DNA of 64,000 bases from Ruminococcus sp. (GTDB lineage Bacteria; Bacillota; Clostridia; Oscillospirales; Ruminococcaceae): NCBI GenBank assembly GCA_017475555.1, contig JAFVFL010000020.1:35889-99888 (forward strand), written 5' to 3'. The notes below the pieces were generated by a model. That model had not been told where the DNA came from. It was given only the letters and a program-made list of their open reading frames with translations, and ran no database searches. A program made the translations under genes and the position numbers. This document shows positions 28,100 to 36,284 of this stretch, piece after piece. Each line of letters opens with the position of its first letter. Position 1 is the first letter of the stretch.

Positions 28100-29519
28100 C
28101 TGTTTTTTCCTCCGCTTCTCCGCTTTCGTCATTTTCTCCCTCAAGCCCCTCAAGGCTCTCCGCTCCCGGAACAGGTGCGGCTGACTCTGAGCCTGCCGTA
28201 TCCGGGCTGAATATCGTTTTCAGCGTCATGAGTATGAGCTGCAAGTCCATTCTGAACGAATAATTCTCAATATACATAAGATCCATTTTCAGCTTGTCAT
28301 AGGGTGTCGTATCATATGCACCCGTGACCTGTGCATAGCCGGTAAGCCCTGCCTTGACCTTCAGGCGGAACTCAAATTCCGGCATGGACTTCTTATATTC
28401 CTCGGTAAGCTCCGGTCTTTCCGGTCTTGGCCCGACTGCGGACATATCGCCCTTCAGGATATTGAGCAGCTGCGGCAGCTCGTCGAACCGTATCCGCCGC
28501 ATGAGCCTGCCGACCGGAGTTATCCTCTCATCGTTCTCCGCTGCGAGCTGCGGGCCGCCCATGCTCTCAGCGTCCACCACCATGCTGCGGAATTTGTACA
28601 GCTCAAACGGCTTTCCGCCGATAGTGAGCCGGGTCTGCTTATAGAACACAGGCCCTCCGTCGCACAGCTTTATGGCAGCAGCTGCCGCAAGCATGAACGG
28701 TGAGGCGAGAATGAGCCCTACGGCTGAAAATACTATGTCAAAGGCTCTCTTGACGAAAAGCTGCTCAAAATCGAGCCCGTAATTCCTGCACAGCAGCAAC
28801 GGAGTATCGAAAAGCCTTATATCGTCCGCACCCCTGATTATAATATCGGATATTTTCGGTGCGATATACGCCCTGACCGACCTTTCAAAGCAGAATTTCA
28901 GGTAATTGTTCCTCTGCTCAGCCGGGATATCGCATATGATAACGCCCTCATACCGCATTATCTGCTCCTCGATACGCTCTCTCGGCTCGGTTATGCTGAC
29001 CGATTCGCATATCATATACTTGTCCACTCTCTGGCTCATCTTCATGACAAGAGCTGCCGCCTGACGGCTGCCGTAGAGAATGATGAGCCGGCGGGGAGGG
29101 TATATGCTCAGGAACACCTTTCCCGATACAAAGCTCCACACCGATATGAATACAAGGTCAGCACCGGTCAATGCAAGAAACGGCGTCAGTGCCATGAAAT
29201 CTCTGCCGATGAGGCTGACCATGAAATACGCAACGATATTGACGCAGAATATCGCAAGCAGCTGCGAATAGAGCATATCCGTGCGTTTGAGGTAGCCTAA
29301 GCGGAATCCGCCGAAAGCCCGGAAAAACAGGTATGCCATAAGCCCGTAAATGCCGATGAGCACCCAGTTTCCACGGCGGTAGTACGGCAGGACTATGGTA
29401 TCGCTGTAGTACCTGTACCACATGAACGCAAAGCCGCCGATAAGGAAGCACAGCAGTATCATAGCCGTGCCGAACGTTATGAATCGTTTATATTTATCTC
29501 TTCTGCTTGTCATTATCAT
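28086..29519 (-). CDS. Priming polyprenyl glycosylphosphotransferase
   Basis: This 477-residue enzyme transfers a sugar-1-phosphate to undecaprenyl phosphate to begin a polysaccharide repeat. Four or five N-terminal membrane segments (15-145) precede a cytosolic domain. The catalytic bacterial sugar transferase domain (about 250-445) has KRAFDIVFSAVGLI, KFRSMVVDAE, RFDELPQLLNILKGDMSAVGP (listed as a motif region) and KAGLTGYAQVTG. The tail is acidic. It is the first gene of the operon behind a perfect promoter and the second structured leader. The sugar could be galactose, glucose or another hexose. Confidence 0.88.
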   Translation of the reverse strand: MIMTSRRDKYKRFITFGTAMILLCFLIGGFAFMWYRYYSDTIVLPYYRRGNWVLIGIYGLMAYLFFRAFGGFRLGYLKRTDMLYSQLLAIFCVNIVAYFMVSLIGRDFMALTPFLALTGADLVFISVWSFVSGKVFLSIYPPRRLIILYGSRQAAALVMKMSQRVDKYMICESVSITEPRERIEEQIMRYEGVIICDIPAEQRNNYLKFCFERSVRAYIAPKISDIIIRGADDIRLFDTPLLLCRNYGLDFEQLFVKRAFDIVFSAVGLILASPFMLAAAAAIKLCDGGPVFYKQTRLTIGGKPFELYKFRSMVVDAESMGGPQLAAENDERITPVGRLMRRIRFDELPQLLNILKGDMSAVGPRPERPELTEEYKKSMPEFEFRLKVKAGLTGYAQVTGAYDTTPYDKLKMDLMYIENYSFRMDLQLILMTLKTIFSPDTAGSESAAPVPGAESLEGLEGENDESGEAEEKTDGKY

Positions 29520-29561
29520 TTATTCCGGTAACTCCGGGTCGTCTCCTGTTATATATCTCCT

Positions 29562-29641
29562 ATAGCAAACGTCAGTCTGCGTATATGCGAGGCACTTCAG
29601 ATCAATTACAGTGAATGTCAAATTATTTTTGATGTTCACTG
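29562..29641 (-). promoter_or_regulatory. Structured 5' leader RNA, copy 2
   Basis: The minus-strand leader of the exopolysaccharide operon begins with a hairpin (29609-29641, stem CAGTGAA/TTCACTG plus inner TCAAA/TTTGA pairing). A block GCCTCGCATATACGCA follows, then a small GCAGAC/GTTTGC hairpin with a four-base loop. The block and the small hairpin match the leader at 168-293, and the first hairpin is different in sequence but similar in form. No other copy was seen in the window. Confidence 0.5.
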
Positions 29642-29644
29642 TAA

Positions 29645-29673
29645 ATTATACCAGATAAGCCGCTTAGTGTCAA
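29645..29673 (-). promoter_or_regulatory. Sigma-A promoter of the exopolysaccharide operon
   Basis: TTGACA (29668-29673), 17 bases and TATAAT (29645-29650) on the minus strand, a perfect consensus. Transcription would start at the top of the leader hairpin, about 120 bases before the first gene. Confidence 0.8.
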
Positions 29674-29710
29674 TAAGGGCAGCCGGAAATATGCCGTTTT
29701 CACATATTTT

Positions 29711-30202
29711 TCAGATATACCGCTTCTCCGGCTCAAACATCAGCACCGGGTAGCCCTCATAGTACGGCTTTACTATCTCCGGGTGTGAATCGGCATAGGC
29801 AAATATATCCGCCGCAAGCCCGTCCTTTAAAAGCCCTACGAGCTGTGACAGCGGACGGCTGTAAAGCTCCTCGCATATCGAGGCTATCGTTATCGCCCTC
29901 CTGCCACCGACGTTCATTATCCTGTAGGGCCATATCCGGCAGTCGAACGGCTTGTCGTCTCCGAGCATACAGCCGGTCGGGGTAAGTGCCGGACACCGGA
30001 AAAGCCCCTCCTCATCAAAGCTCTCCACTCTCAGGATATACCCTCCGTCCTTCGGCACAAAACGCACCTCCGGCTTCTGAGCTGCGATACGCCTGCACAG
30101 CTGCTCCGTGAACACCGGGGTCTCCCACACATCATACCTGTCAAACACGCAGCAGAGCCGGCATTCCGCACAGCTCTCACCGCTAAGTATCCTCTTCAGC
30201 AT
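29711..30202 (-). CDS. YkgJ-type cysteine-cluster protein
   Basis: This 163-residue protein carries CAECRLCC near 10-17 and CPALTPTGCMLGDDKPFDCRIWP near 70-92, named here by the Cys pattern CxxCxxCC...C...C...C. That is the YkgJ family signature, proposed to bind zinc or an iron-sulfur cluster. The role is unknown. The ATG at 30202 has GGAG six bases before it and is preferred to an upstream TTG. It follows khpA after a small terminator-like hairpin. Confidence 0.75.
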   Translation of the reverse strand: MLKRILSGESCAECRLCCVFDRYDVWETPVFTEQLCRRIAAQKPEVRFVPKDGGYILRVESFDEEGLFRCPALTPTGCMLGDDKPFDCRIWPYRIMNVGGRRAITIASICEELYSRPLSQLVGLLKDGLAADIFAYADSHPEIVKPYYEGYPVLMFEPEKRYI

Positions 30203-30221
30203 AATTATCTCCAAATAAATT

Positions 30222-30246
30222 CCGCCGGAAGACAATGATCCGGCGG
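30222..30246 (-). terminator. Hairpin after khpA
   Basis: An 8 bp perfect stem, CCGCCGGA/TCCGGCGG, followed by AATTTATTT on the minus strand could end the ylxM-ffh-rpsP-khpA transcript, at least in part. It overlaps the region just before the YkgJ-type gene. Confidence 0.5.
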
Positions 30247-30254
30247 CTGATAAG

Positions 30255-30488
30255 TTATTCTATTGTGACCGTTACCTTGAGATCATTCTTCGCTGCACCG
30301 GCTCTCATGATAGTCCTGAGTGCCTTTGCTATCCTGCCCTGCTTTCCTATAACACGTCCCATGTCATCAGGAGCAACAGAGAGGTGGAATTCTATAACTC
30401 CCTCCTCGTCAGGCTCGTCCTCAACGATCTTTATCGCAGACTTGTCCTCAACGAGTCCTGCTGCGATAGCATAAAGTAAATCCTTCAT
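30255..30488 (-). CDS. khpA: KH-domain RNA-binding protein KhpA
   Basis: This 77-residue protein consists of one KH domain with the RNA-binding loop GRVIGKQGRIAKALRTI near 43-59. It is known to work with KhpB in cell wall and division control in Firmicutes. The position after rpsP is conserved. The ATG at 30488 is preceded by GGAGAG. The gap to rpsP (30489-30637) holds GC-rich hairpins, including CCGGA/TCCGG at 30520-30545 followed by TTTT, which may reduce readthrough. Confidence 0.9.
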   Translation of the reverse strand: MKDLLYAIAAGLVEDKSAIKIVEDEPDEEGVIEFHLSVAPDDMGRVIGKQGRIAKALRTIMRAGAAKNDLKVTVTIE

Positions 30489-30637
30489 TATTTCTCTCCA
30501 TTTTGTGCATAAAAGCAGCCTCCGGAACATATGCTCCGGCGTATCTGCTGTGAATATTCGGGATAAAAGCCTGCCCCGATATCCGGTCTCCCGGTATCAG
30601 CTCCGCAGGCTCTCGCTGCCGCAGTGCGGCATGGACA

Positions 30638-30880
30638 TTAAAGAATGCCCTCGTTCTTGAGTATGACCTTGACTGTATCAGTCGGCTGAGCACCCTTTGC
30701 TATCCAGTCCTTAGCCTTGTCAGCGTCGATCTTTACTACAGACGGATTCTTTGTAGGGTCATAGTATCCGATCTCCTCAACGAATCTTCCGTCTCTGGGG
30801 TATCTGGAATCTGCAACGACTACACGATAGAAAGGAGCCTTCTTAGCACCCATTCTTCTCAGTCTGATCTTTACTGCCAT
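30638..30880 (-). CDS. rpsP: 30S ribosomal protein S16
   Basis: This 80-residue protein has the family start [20 protein letters not shown] and the middle [17 protein letters not shown]. Length and sequence are normal. GGAGG precedes the ATG. It lies in the widespread ffh-rpsP-khpA arrangement, but rimM and trmD are not next to it. Confidence 0.97.
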   Translation of the reverse strand: MAVKIRLRRMGAKKAPFYRVVVADSRYPRDGRFVEEIGYYDPTKNPSVVKIDADKAKDWIAKGAQPTDTVKVILKNEGIL

Positions 30881-30940
30881 TTATATTCACCTCCATAAAA
30901 TTATATTATATCAAGCGGCGGGAGACCGCATTGAAATCTG

Positions 30941-31168
30941 TTAATCTATCGCCAATGCTGAATCGACGAACTTGGATGCGATAATTATCAGTATTCCGAT
31001 AATATATACAGCCAGCTGGATCGTATCCTGCTTTTCTTCGTCAGCAGAAACTGACTGAGCAATATATTTTGAAACACCTATGAGGATCGCTCCTATGATA
31101 AGCATTATAATGCCGAATGGTGTTGCATATCTGAGACGGATAAATGGCATGAGCATAGTATAAAGCAT
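30941..31168 (-). CDS. Small membrane protein between ffh and rpsP
   Basis: This 75-residue protein has two hydrophobic segments (about 17-37 and 53-70) joined by a short acidic loop (SADEEKQD). AGGAGG lies six bases before the ATG at 31168, so it is well placed for translation. It starts 13 bases after the ffh stop. No family is recognised. Location beside the SRP gene suggests a membrane-insertion context, but function is unknown. Confidence 0.7.
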   Translation of the reverse strand: MLYTMLMPFIRLRYATPFGIIMLIIGAILIGVSKYIAQSVSADEEKQDTIQLAVYIIGILIIIASKFVDSALAID

Positions 31169-31181
31169 AGCTGTCCTCCTG

Positions 31182-32564
31182 TTACAGCGGAAGGTTTCCG
31201 CCGCCCTTACCTGTGAGCTTGTCAAAATTCATACCGGCAAGCTGCTTTCTTGCCCGGCGCATATTCATCTTTCCGCCCTTTCCGGTGAACTGCTTCATCA
31301 TCTTCTGCATCTGGTCGAACTGCTTGAGCAGCCTGTTTACGTCCTCGACCTTAGTTCCGGAGCCTCTTGCGATACGCTTCTTGCGTGACGGGTTTATTAT
31401 CGACGGCTTTGCCCTCTCCGCCCTGGTCATCGAGGTTATTATCGCCTCTATCCTCGTGAGCTGGCTCTCGTCGATATCTGCGTCCCTGAGCTTGTCGCCC
31501 ACTCCCGGAAGCATACCGATTATAGACTTCATCGAGCCCATTTTGCGTATCTGCTTCATCTGGTCAAGCAGGTCGTCCATATCGAATTTATTTTCCTGGA
31601 ATTTCTTTGAAAGCTTCTCAGCCTCCTGCTGAGTCATGACGTTCTCAGCCTTTTCAATGAGCGTGAGCACATCACCCATGCCGAGTATCCTCGAAGCCAT
31701 TCTCTCCGGGTGGAACTGCTCGAAATCATCGAGCTTTTCGCCCATACCGACGAACTTTATCGGCTTTCCGGTGACTGCAAGGACTGAAAGTGCCGCACCG
31801 CCTCTTGTGTCAGAGTCGAGCTTTGACATGAGCACGCTCGTTATGCCTACCGCATCATCGAATGCCTTGGCGACGTTCACAGCGTCCTGACCGGTCATGG
31901 CGTCAACGACGAGCATTATCTCGTCCGGCTCAGTAAGCTCCTTGATATCCTTGAGCTCCTGCATAAGAGTCTCGTCGATATGCAGACGTCCGGCGGTATC
32001 TATGATAAGCACGTCATGTCCGTAATCCTTGGCGTATTTCAGGGCTTCTCCGGCGATAGTCACCGGGTTTGTCTGACCCATCTCAAATACCCTTACGTCA
32101 GCCTTCTGACCGACTACCTGAAGCTGGTCGATAGCCGCAGGACGGTAGATATCGCACGCTGCGAGCAGAGGGCGGTGTCCCTCCTTTTTCAGCAGCTTCG
32201 CAAGCTTTGCGGAGTGCGTAGTCTTACCTGAGCCCTGCAAGCCGCACATCATGATGACCGTCGGCGGCTTTGAAGCGAAATTTATCCTGGCGTTGCTGCT
32301 GCCCATGAGAGAGCAAAGCTCCTCGTTCACTATCTTTATTACCTGCTGTGCCGGAGTAAGGCTTGCAAGCACCTCCTCGCCGACAGCACGCTCAGATACC
32401 TTTGCCACGAAGTCCTTAACGACCTTGTAGCTGACATCTGCCTCAAGGAGTGCGAGCTTTACCTCACGCATTGCCTCCTTTACGTCGCCTTCGGTGAGCT
32501 TTCCTCTCGCCTTCAGCTTTTTGAACACATTATTGAGCTTGTCTGAAAGTCCCTCGAATGCCAT
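31182..32564 (-). CDS. ffh: Signal recognition particle protein Ffh
   Basis: This 460-residue SRP GTPase brings nascent membrane proteins to FtsY. The N domain (1-90) precedes the G domain with the P-loop GLQGSGKTTHSAKLA near 107-121, DTAGRLHIDE near 190 and SKLDSDTRGG near 250. The Met-rich M domain (about 300-440) has GSGTKVEDVNRLLKQF. All motifs are normal. ylxM is 25 bases upstream. Confidence 0.97.
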   Translation of the reverse strand: MAFEGLSDKLNNVFKKLKARGKLTEGDVKEAMREVKLALLEADVSYKVVKDFVAKVSERAVGEEVLASLTPAQQVIKIVNEELCSLMGSSNARINFASKPPTVIMMCGLQGSGKTTHSAKLAKLLKKEGHRPLLAACDIYRPAAIDQLQVVGQKADVRVFEMGQTNPVTIAGEALKYAKDYGHDVLIIDTAGRLHIDETLMQELKDIKELTEPDEIMLVVDAMTGQDAVNVAKAFDDAVGITSVLMSKLDSDTRGGAALSVLAVTGKPIKFVGMGEKLDDFEQFHPERMASRILGMGDVLTLIEKAENVMTQQEAEKLSKKFQENKFDMDDLLDQMKQIRKMGSMKSIIGMLPGVGDKLRDADIDESQLTRIEAIITSMTRAERAKPSIINPSRKKRIARGSGTKVEDVNRLLKQFDQMQKMMKQFTGKGGKMNMRRARKQLAGMNFDKLTGKGGGNLPL

Positions 32565-32589
32565 ACGGCAATGCCTCCTTTTAAAAATA

Positions 32590-32934
32590 TTAAAGCAGCT
32601 TTCGTGCCCTGTCTACCTCTGTACTGATGCTGTCCCGGAGCTGACTGTCCCCGGAAGCAGCGGCTGTCTCGTTTATCCTGTCAAGGCAGCCCCTCAGCTC
32701 TCCGAGCCTTTCCGCAAAGCCGAGCTTTTCCTCATATCCGGTGAGCAGCGATTCGGTACGCTTTATTATCCCCCGGACTGCCTGACGGGTTATCCCCAGC
32801 GGCTCGCCTATCTCCGAAAGCGACAGATCCTCGCAGTAGTACAGCTCCATTATGCTCCTCTGGTGCTCGGTCAGAAGATCGCCGTAGCAGTCGAGCAGCA
32901 TCACAAAATCAAGATTTTTAGCCGGTATCGCCAT
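32590..32934 (-). CDS. ylxM: YlxM-like SRP-associated helix-turn-helix protein
   Basis: This 114-residue protein has a sigma-70 region 4-like helix-turn-helix, LTEHQRSIMELYYCEDLSLSE and GITRQAVRGIIKR (described by their ends), near 20-60. The UPF0122/YlxM family is regularly encoded just before ffh and stimulates SRP function in some bacteria. It is the first gene of the operon and has AGGAGG before the ATG. Confidence 0.88.
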   Translation of the reverse strand: MAIPAKNLDFVMLLDCYGDLLTEHQRSIMELYYCEDLSLSEIGEPLGITRQAVRGIIKRTESLLTGYEEKLGFAERLGELRGCLDRINETAAASGDSQLRDSISTEVDRARKLL

Positions 32935-32991
32935 TTCTGCGTACCTCCTGCCGGGTGTAATCTATTTTTGGTTTACACATCAGCAATATCC

Positions 32992-33020
32992 ATTATACTA
33001 CTCATTTTTCGTTTTGTCAA
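32992..33020 (-). promoter_or_regulatory. Sigma-A promoter of ylxM-ffh
   Basis: TTGACA (33015-33020), 17 bases and TATAAT (32992-32997) on the minus strand, a perfect consensus. The divergent promoter of the lipoprotein gene lies 40 bases away. Confidence 0.8.
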
Positions 33021-33059
33021 GTGCCAAATGAAAATTTTATGATAATTCTGTCATTCGCC

Positions 33060-33088
33060 TTGATTTATCTGCAATTTTATTGTATAAT
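33060..33088 (+). promoter_or_regulatory. Promoter of the 33125 lipoprotein gene
   Basis: TTGATT (33060-33065), 17 bases and TATAAT (33083-33088) read toward the lipoprotein gene. It may also transcribe uvrC, whose start lies 11 bases after the lipoprotein stop. Confidence 0.7.
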
Positions 33089-33124
33089 GAGCATGATAGT
33101 CATTATTTCATAAGGAGAAACGCC

Positions 33125-33715
33125 ATGCAGAAAAAGCATTTTATATCTGTATCCGCTGCTCTGCTCTCAGCCGTGCTTCTCACCGGCTGCGGTGCAGACA
33201 GAAGCAGAAGCTCCTACGATCGCAGCTCATCGAGCCAGTATCAGCTTGAAGTCGTTCCGGCTGAGGACACTACAGAGGCACAGACTGAGCCGGAGACAGA
33301 GCCCGATAGCGTATCTGAGGCTGAGCCGGAGACAGAGCCTGAAACAGTGCCGGAAACCTTCCCGGAGGCCGAGCCTGCGGAGGAACCGTCAGCGGAGCCG
33401 GAAACGTGGGCGGACTACAGCGAGAGCACCTACGTAGAGTACCATTTCCGCAGCAAAAAGCTTCTTGATCAGCATTTTGAGAAGCACGGCGGCGAATTTG
33501 ACAGCAGCTTCGGCTATGAAACTGCCGCAGACTACGAAAAGGGTGCGAGTGATGTCATCAACGCCCCGGACGCACTCCACAAGACTGAGGCTGACGACGG
33601 CGACTACGTTTACTATATCGAAGCCACGAACGAATTTGTGATACTGTCGCAGGACGGCTATATCCGGACGTATTTCCTGCCGAGTGCCGGAAAAAAATAC
33701 TACGACAGGCAATAA
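33125..33715 (+). CDS. Lipoprotein with Glu/Pro repeats and a nuclease-toxin-like C-terminal domain
   Basis: This 196-residue protein has a lipoprotein signal with the lipobox LLTGC (Cys near 22), then a low-complexity linker of Glu, Pro and Thr repeats (about 45-105). The C-terminal domain (110-196) has a pattern HFEKHGGEF, YEKGASDV, YIEATNEFVILSQDGYIRTYF and KKYYDRQ. This order of Lys/His followed by a TyF end resembles barnase/EndoU/colicin-like (BECR) RNase domains of polymorphic and phage toxins. That resemblance is from memory of the motif style and is tentative. AAGGAG precedes the ATG at 33125. Confidence 0.65.
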   Translation: MQKKHFISVSAALLSAVLLTGCGADRSRSSYDRSSSSQYQLEVVPAEDTTEAQTEPETEPDSVSEAEPETEPETVPETFPEAEPAEEPSAEPETWADYSESTYVEYHFRSKKLLDQHFEKHGGEFDSSFGYETAADYEKGASDVINAPDALHKTEADDGDYVYYIEATNEFVILSQDGYIRTYFLPSAGKKYYDRQ

Positions 33716-33726
33716 CGGAGAGAAAA

Positions 33727-35559
33727 ATGAATCCGAGACTTCCATTTCTCCGGGACAAGACCTCAAAGCTCACAAGCTCCCCCGGAGTATATATAATGAA
33801 GGACAAGAGCCTTGAGATAATCTACATAGGCAAGGCAAAGAACCTGAAAAACCGTGTCACGAGCTACTTCCGGGAGAACCCCGACCACACAGTAAAGGTC
33901 GCCGCAATGGTCTCAAGGGTGTGGGACTATGATTTCATCGTGACGGACAGCGAATTTGAGGCACTCCTGCTCGAATGCAGCCTTATAAAGCAGCACAAGC
34001 CGAAGTACAACATATTGCTGAAGGACGACAAGGGCTATCACTATATCCGCATCTCGGACGAGCCGTACCCCCGGATAACGAGTGAGAAAAATACCAAATC
34101 TCCCGGCACGTACTTAGGGCCTTATATGAGCGGCTTCGTGACAAAGGAGGCTGCCGCAGAGGCTAACCGGGCGTTCATGCTCCCGACCTGCCGCCGGCAG
34201 TTCCCGCGTGACTTCAAAAAAGGCAGACCGTGCCTTAACTATGCGATAAAGCAGTGCATGGGCGTATGCCGGGGCTGTATCGGTGAGGAGGAGTACCGGG
34301 CGATCGTCAGCGAGGCGGTCGAATTCATCAGATCCGGAAGTGCTCAGTCGGTCGAGCGTATGGAGGAGGAAATGCTCGCTGCTGCGGAGGCTCTTGATTT
34401 CGAGAAGGCTGCACTCCTGCGTGACAGGATAAATGCCGTCAAAAAGGCTGCGGAGAAGCAGAAAATGATAAACAGCGGCGTTGAGTCGGCTGATGTTGTG
34501 GGAATTGCAGAATATCCCGGCGGCGTATACGTCTCCGTGCTGATGTACAGGGGCGGCAGACTGTGGGACAAGGCAGTGTTCGAGCTTGAAAAGCCCGACG
34601 ACGGCGATATTCTCACTCAGTTCCTCACGGCGTTCTATCACGGCAGGGACGATATTCCACGGTATGTTGCCGCTGACCATATCCCGGACGAGGCTGAGCT
34701 TTTAGAGGAGCTTCTTTCAAAGCAGTCCGGAAAGAGCTACAAGGGCGGCAGGATAATTGCGGCACAGAGAGGAAAATATGCCGAGCTGCTGCGGCTCGCA
34801 AAGGACAACAGTGCAGAGTATGCCGCACTTAAAAGCAGCCGCACCGGCAGAGAGGTCATTGCCCTTGAGCAGCTTGGGCAGTGCCTCGGACTTGATTCTC
34901 CTCCGCAGTATATCGAGGCTTATGATATATCGAACCTGTCATCTGAATCAATGGTCGCCGGAATGGTCGTATTCGAGAACGGCAGACCGCTCAAAAAGGC
35001 GTACAAACGCTTCACGATAAAGGAACAGGAATACCAGAACGACTACGGCAGTATGCATGAGGTGCTGCGGCGGCGGCTTACCCATATCCTGACCGGCGAG
35101 GGCGATGAATACTTCACAAGAAAGCCCGACCTGATACTGCTCGACGGCGGAAAGGGTCATGTAAATACCATCGCTCCGCTTCTGCGGGAAATGGAGCTTG
35201 ATATACCGCTTTTCGGAATGGTAAAGGACAACAAGCACCGCACCAGAGCAATAGCTACAGGCGGCGGTGAGATACAGGTCAGCGAGCTGAAGGCTGCGTT
35301 CAATCTCCTGACGCAGATACAGGACGAGGTCCACCGCTATTCGGTGGCGTTCATGCACTCCCGGCACAAGAAAAAGACCTATGCCTCAGAGCTTACGCAG
35401 GTCAAGGGAATAGGCGAGAAAAAGGCTGCAAGGCTGCTCATGCGGTTCAGGACAAAGGAGCAGCTCCGTGCGGCTTCACCGGAGGAGCTTGCAGCAGCGG
35501 CAGGTGTCGGACAGGAAACCGCCGCAGAGCTGTGGAAAGTGATACAGGAGAATTATTGA
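33727..35559 (+). CDS. uvrC: Excinuclease ABC subunit C
   Basis: UvrC makes both incisions in nucleotide excision repair. The 610-residue protein has the GIY-YIG domain (about 15-95; GVYIMKDKSLEIIYIGKAK region), the UvrB-binding UVR motif near 205-240 (EALDFEKAALLRDRI), the RNase-H-like domain (about 380-545) and C-terminal helix-hairpin-helix motifs (VKGIGEKKAARLLMRF and AAGVGQETAAELWK). It is full length. GGAG precedes the start. Confidence 0.97.
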   Translation: MNPRLPFLRDKTSKLTSSPGVYIMKDKSLEIIYIGKAKNLKNRVTSYFRENPDHTVKVAAMVSRVWDYDFIVTDSEFEALLLECSLIKQHKPKYNILLKDDKGYHYIRISDEPYPRITSEKNTKSPGTYLGPYMSGFVTKEAAAEANRAFMLPTCRRQFPRDFKKGRPCLNYAIKQCMGVCRGCIGEEEYRAIVSEAVEFIRSGSAQSVERMEEEMLAAAEALDFEKAALLRDRINAVKKAAEKQKMINSGVESADVVGIAEYPGGVYVSVLMYRGGRLWDKAVFELEKPDDGDILTQFLTAFYHGRDDIPRYVAADHIPDEAELLEELLSKQSGKSYKGGRIIAAQRGKYAELLRLAKDNSAEYAALKSSRTGREVIALEQLGQCLGLDSPPQYIEAYDISNLSSESMVAGMVVFENGRPLKKAYKRFTIKEQEYQNDYGSMHEVLRRRLTHILTGEGDEYFTRKPDLILLDGGKGHVNTIAPLLREMELDIPLFGMVKDNKHRTRAIATGGGEIQVSELKAAFNLLTQIQDEVHRYSVAFMHSRHKKKTYASELTQVKGIGEKKAARLLMRFRTKEQLRAASPEELAAAAGVGQETAAELWKVIQENY

Positions 35560-35586
35560 TAGAAAAATGCACATATATTTTACTGC

Positions 35587-35633
35587 GATTTTGTCTATAT
35601 CCACTATATTTTAAAAATGATATAGACAAAATC
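35587..35633. promoter_or_regulatory. 15 bp palindrome overlapping the rsmD promoter
   Basis: GATTTTGTCTATATC (35587-35601) and its exact reverse complement (35619-35633) are 17 bases apart. The right arm contains the -35 hexamer of the promoter at 35623. It could be a repressor site or a weak terminator of uvrC; no U-run follows. Confidence 0.5.
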
Positions 35634-35651
35634 CCGGAAATAATGTATAAT
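35623..35651 (+). promoter_or_regulatory. Promoter of rsmD-coaD
   Basis: TAGACA (35623-35628), 17 bases and TATAAT (35646-35651) read toward the small frame at 35674 and rsmD. Confidence 0.6.
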
Positions 35652-35673
35652 AATATTCGATAGCATAAGGACG

Positions 35674-35730
35674 ATGTATCTGAAATATTACGGGATATCT
35701 GTCACGTATCCTGATGAGGAGCTTCAATGA
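35674..35730 (+). CDS. Possible 18-residue leader peptide before rsmD
   Basis: The frame encodes MYLKYYGISVTYPDEELQ and its TGA overlaps the rsmD ATG as ATGA. AAGGA lies very close to its start, which is weak. A gene this short may be chance, but the exact overlap and the position after the promoter suggest translational coupling. Confidence 0.35.
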   Translation: MYLKYYGISVTYPDEELQ

Positions 35731-36284
35731 GAGTTATTACAGGCATTGCACGAGGCCGCCGGCTTACCGCTCCGGAGGGGCTTGATGTCAGACCCACGAC
35801 CGATAAGGTCAAGGAGGGCATTTTTTCTGCGGTACAATTCGAGCTTGAGGGGGCAGTCGTCCTCGACCTCTTTGCAGGCAGCGGTCAAATGGGTATCGAA
35901 GCCCTCAGCCGGGGTGCGGAAAGAGCCGTGTTCGTCGATTCCTCTGCCGTGTCGCTCAGGTGCGTTGCTGAAAATCTGCGTACCACCGGGCTTTCCCGGC
36001 AGGCTGAGACTGTCCGCAGAGACAGCTATGAATACATAACGGCGGTATCTGAACAGTTCGATATCATTATCCTCGACCCGCCCTACAGACAGGGGCATAT
36101 CGGGAGGATACTCCCGCTTGCCGCAAAAAAGCTCCGCAGCGGCGGAACTATAATATGTGAGTACGAAAGAGAAGCTCCCGAACCGGAGGCTCCGGACGGG
36201 CTGAGGCTAAGGAAGATATACCGCTACGGCAGGATAAATGCCGCCCTCTTCGTAAGACCTGAAGCGGAGGACGATGAGATATGA
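35727..36284 (+). CDS. rsmD: 16S rRNA (guanine966-N2)-methyltransferase
   Basis: This 185-residue AdoMet enzyme methylates G966 of 16S rRNA. It has the start MRVITGIARGRRLTAPEG, RPTTDKVKEGIF near 22-33, the cofactor motif DLFAGSGQMGIEALSRGA near 47-64 and the catalytic DPPY near 117. GAGGAG precedes the ATG. coaD follows with an ATGA overlap, the usual arrangement. Confidence 0.96.
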   Translation: MRVITGIARGRRLTAPEGLDVRPTTDKVKEGIFSAVQFELEGAVVLDLFAGSGQMGIEALSRGAERAVFVDSSAVSLRCVAENLRTTGLSRQAETVRRDSYEYITAVSEQFDIIILDPPYRQGHIGRILPLAAKKLRSGGTIICEYEREAPEPEAPDGLRLRKIYRYGRINAALFVRPEAEDDEI

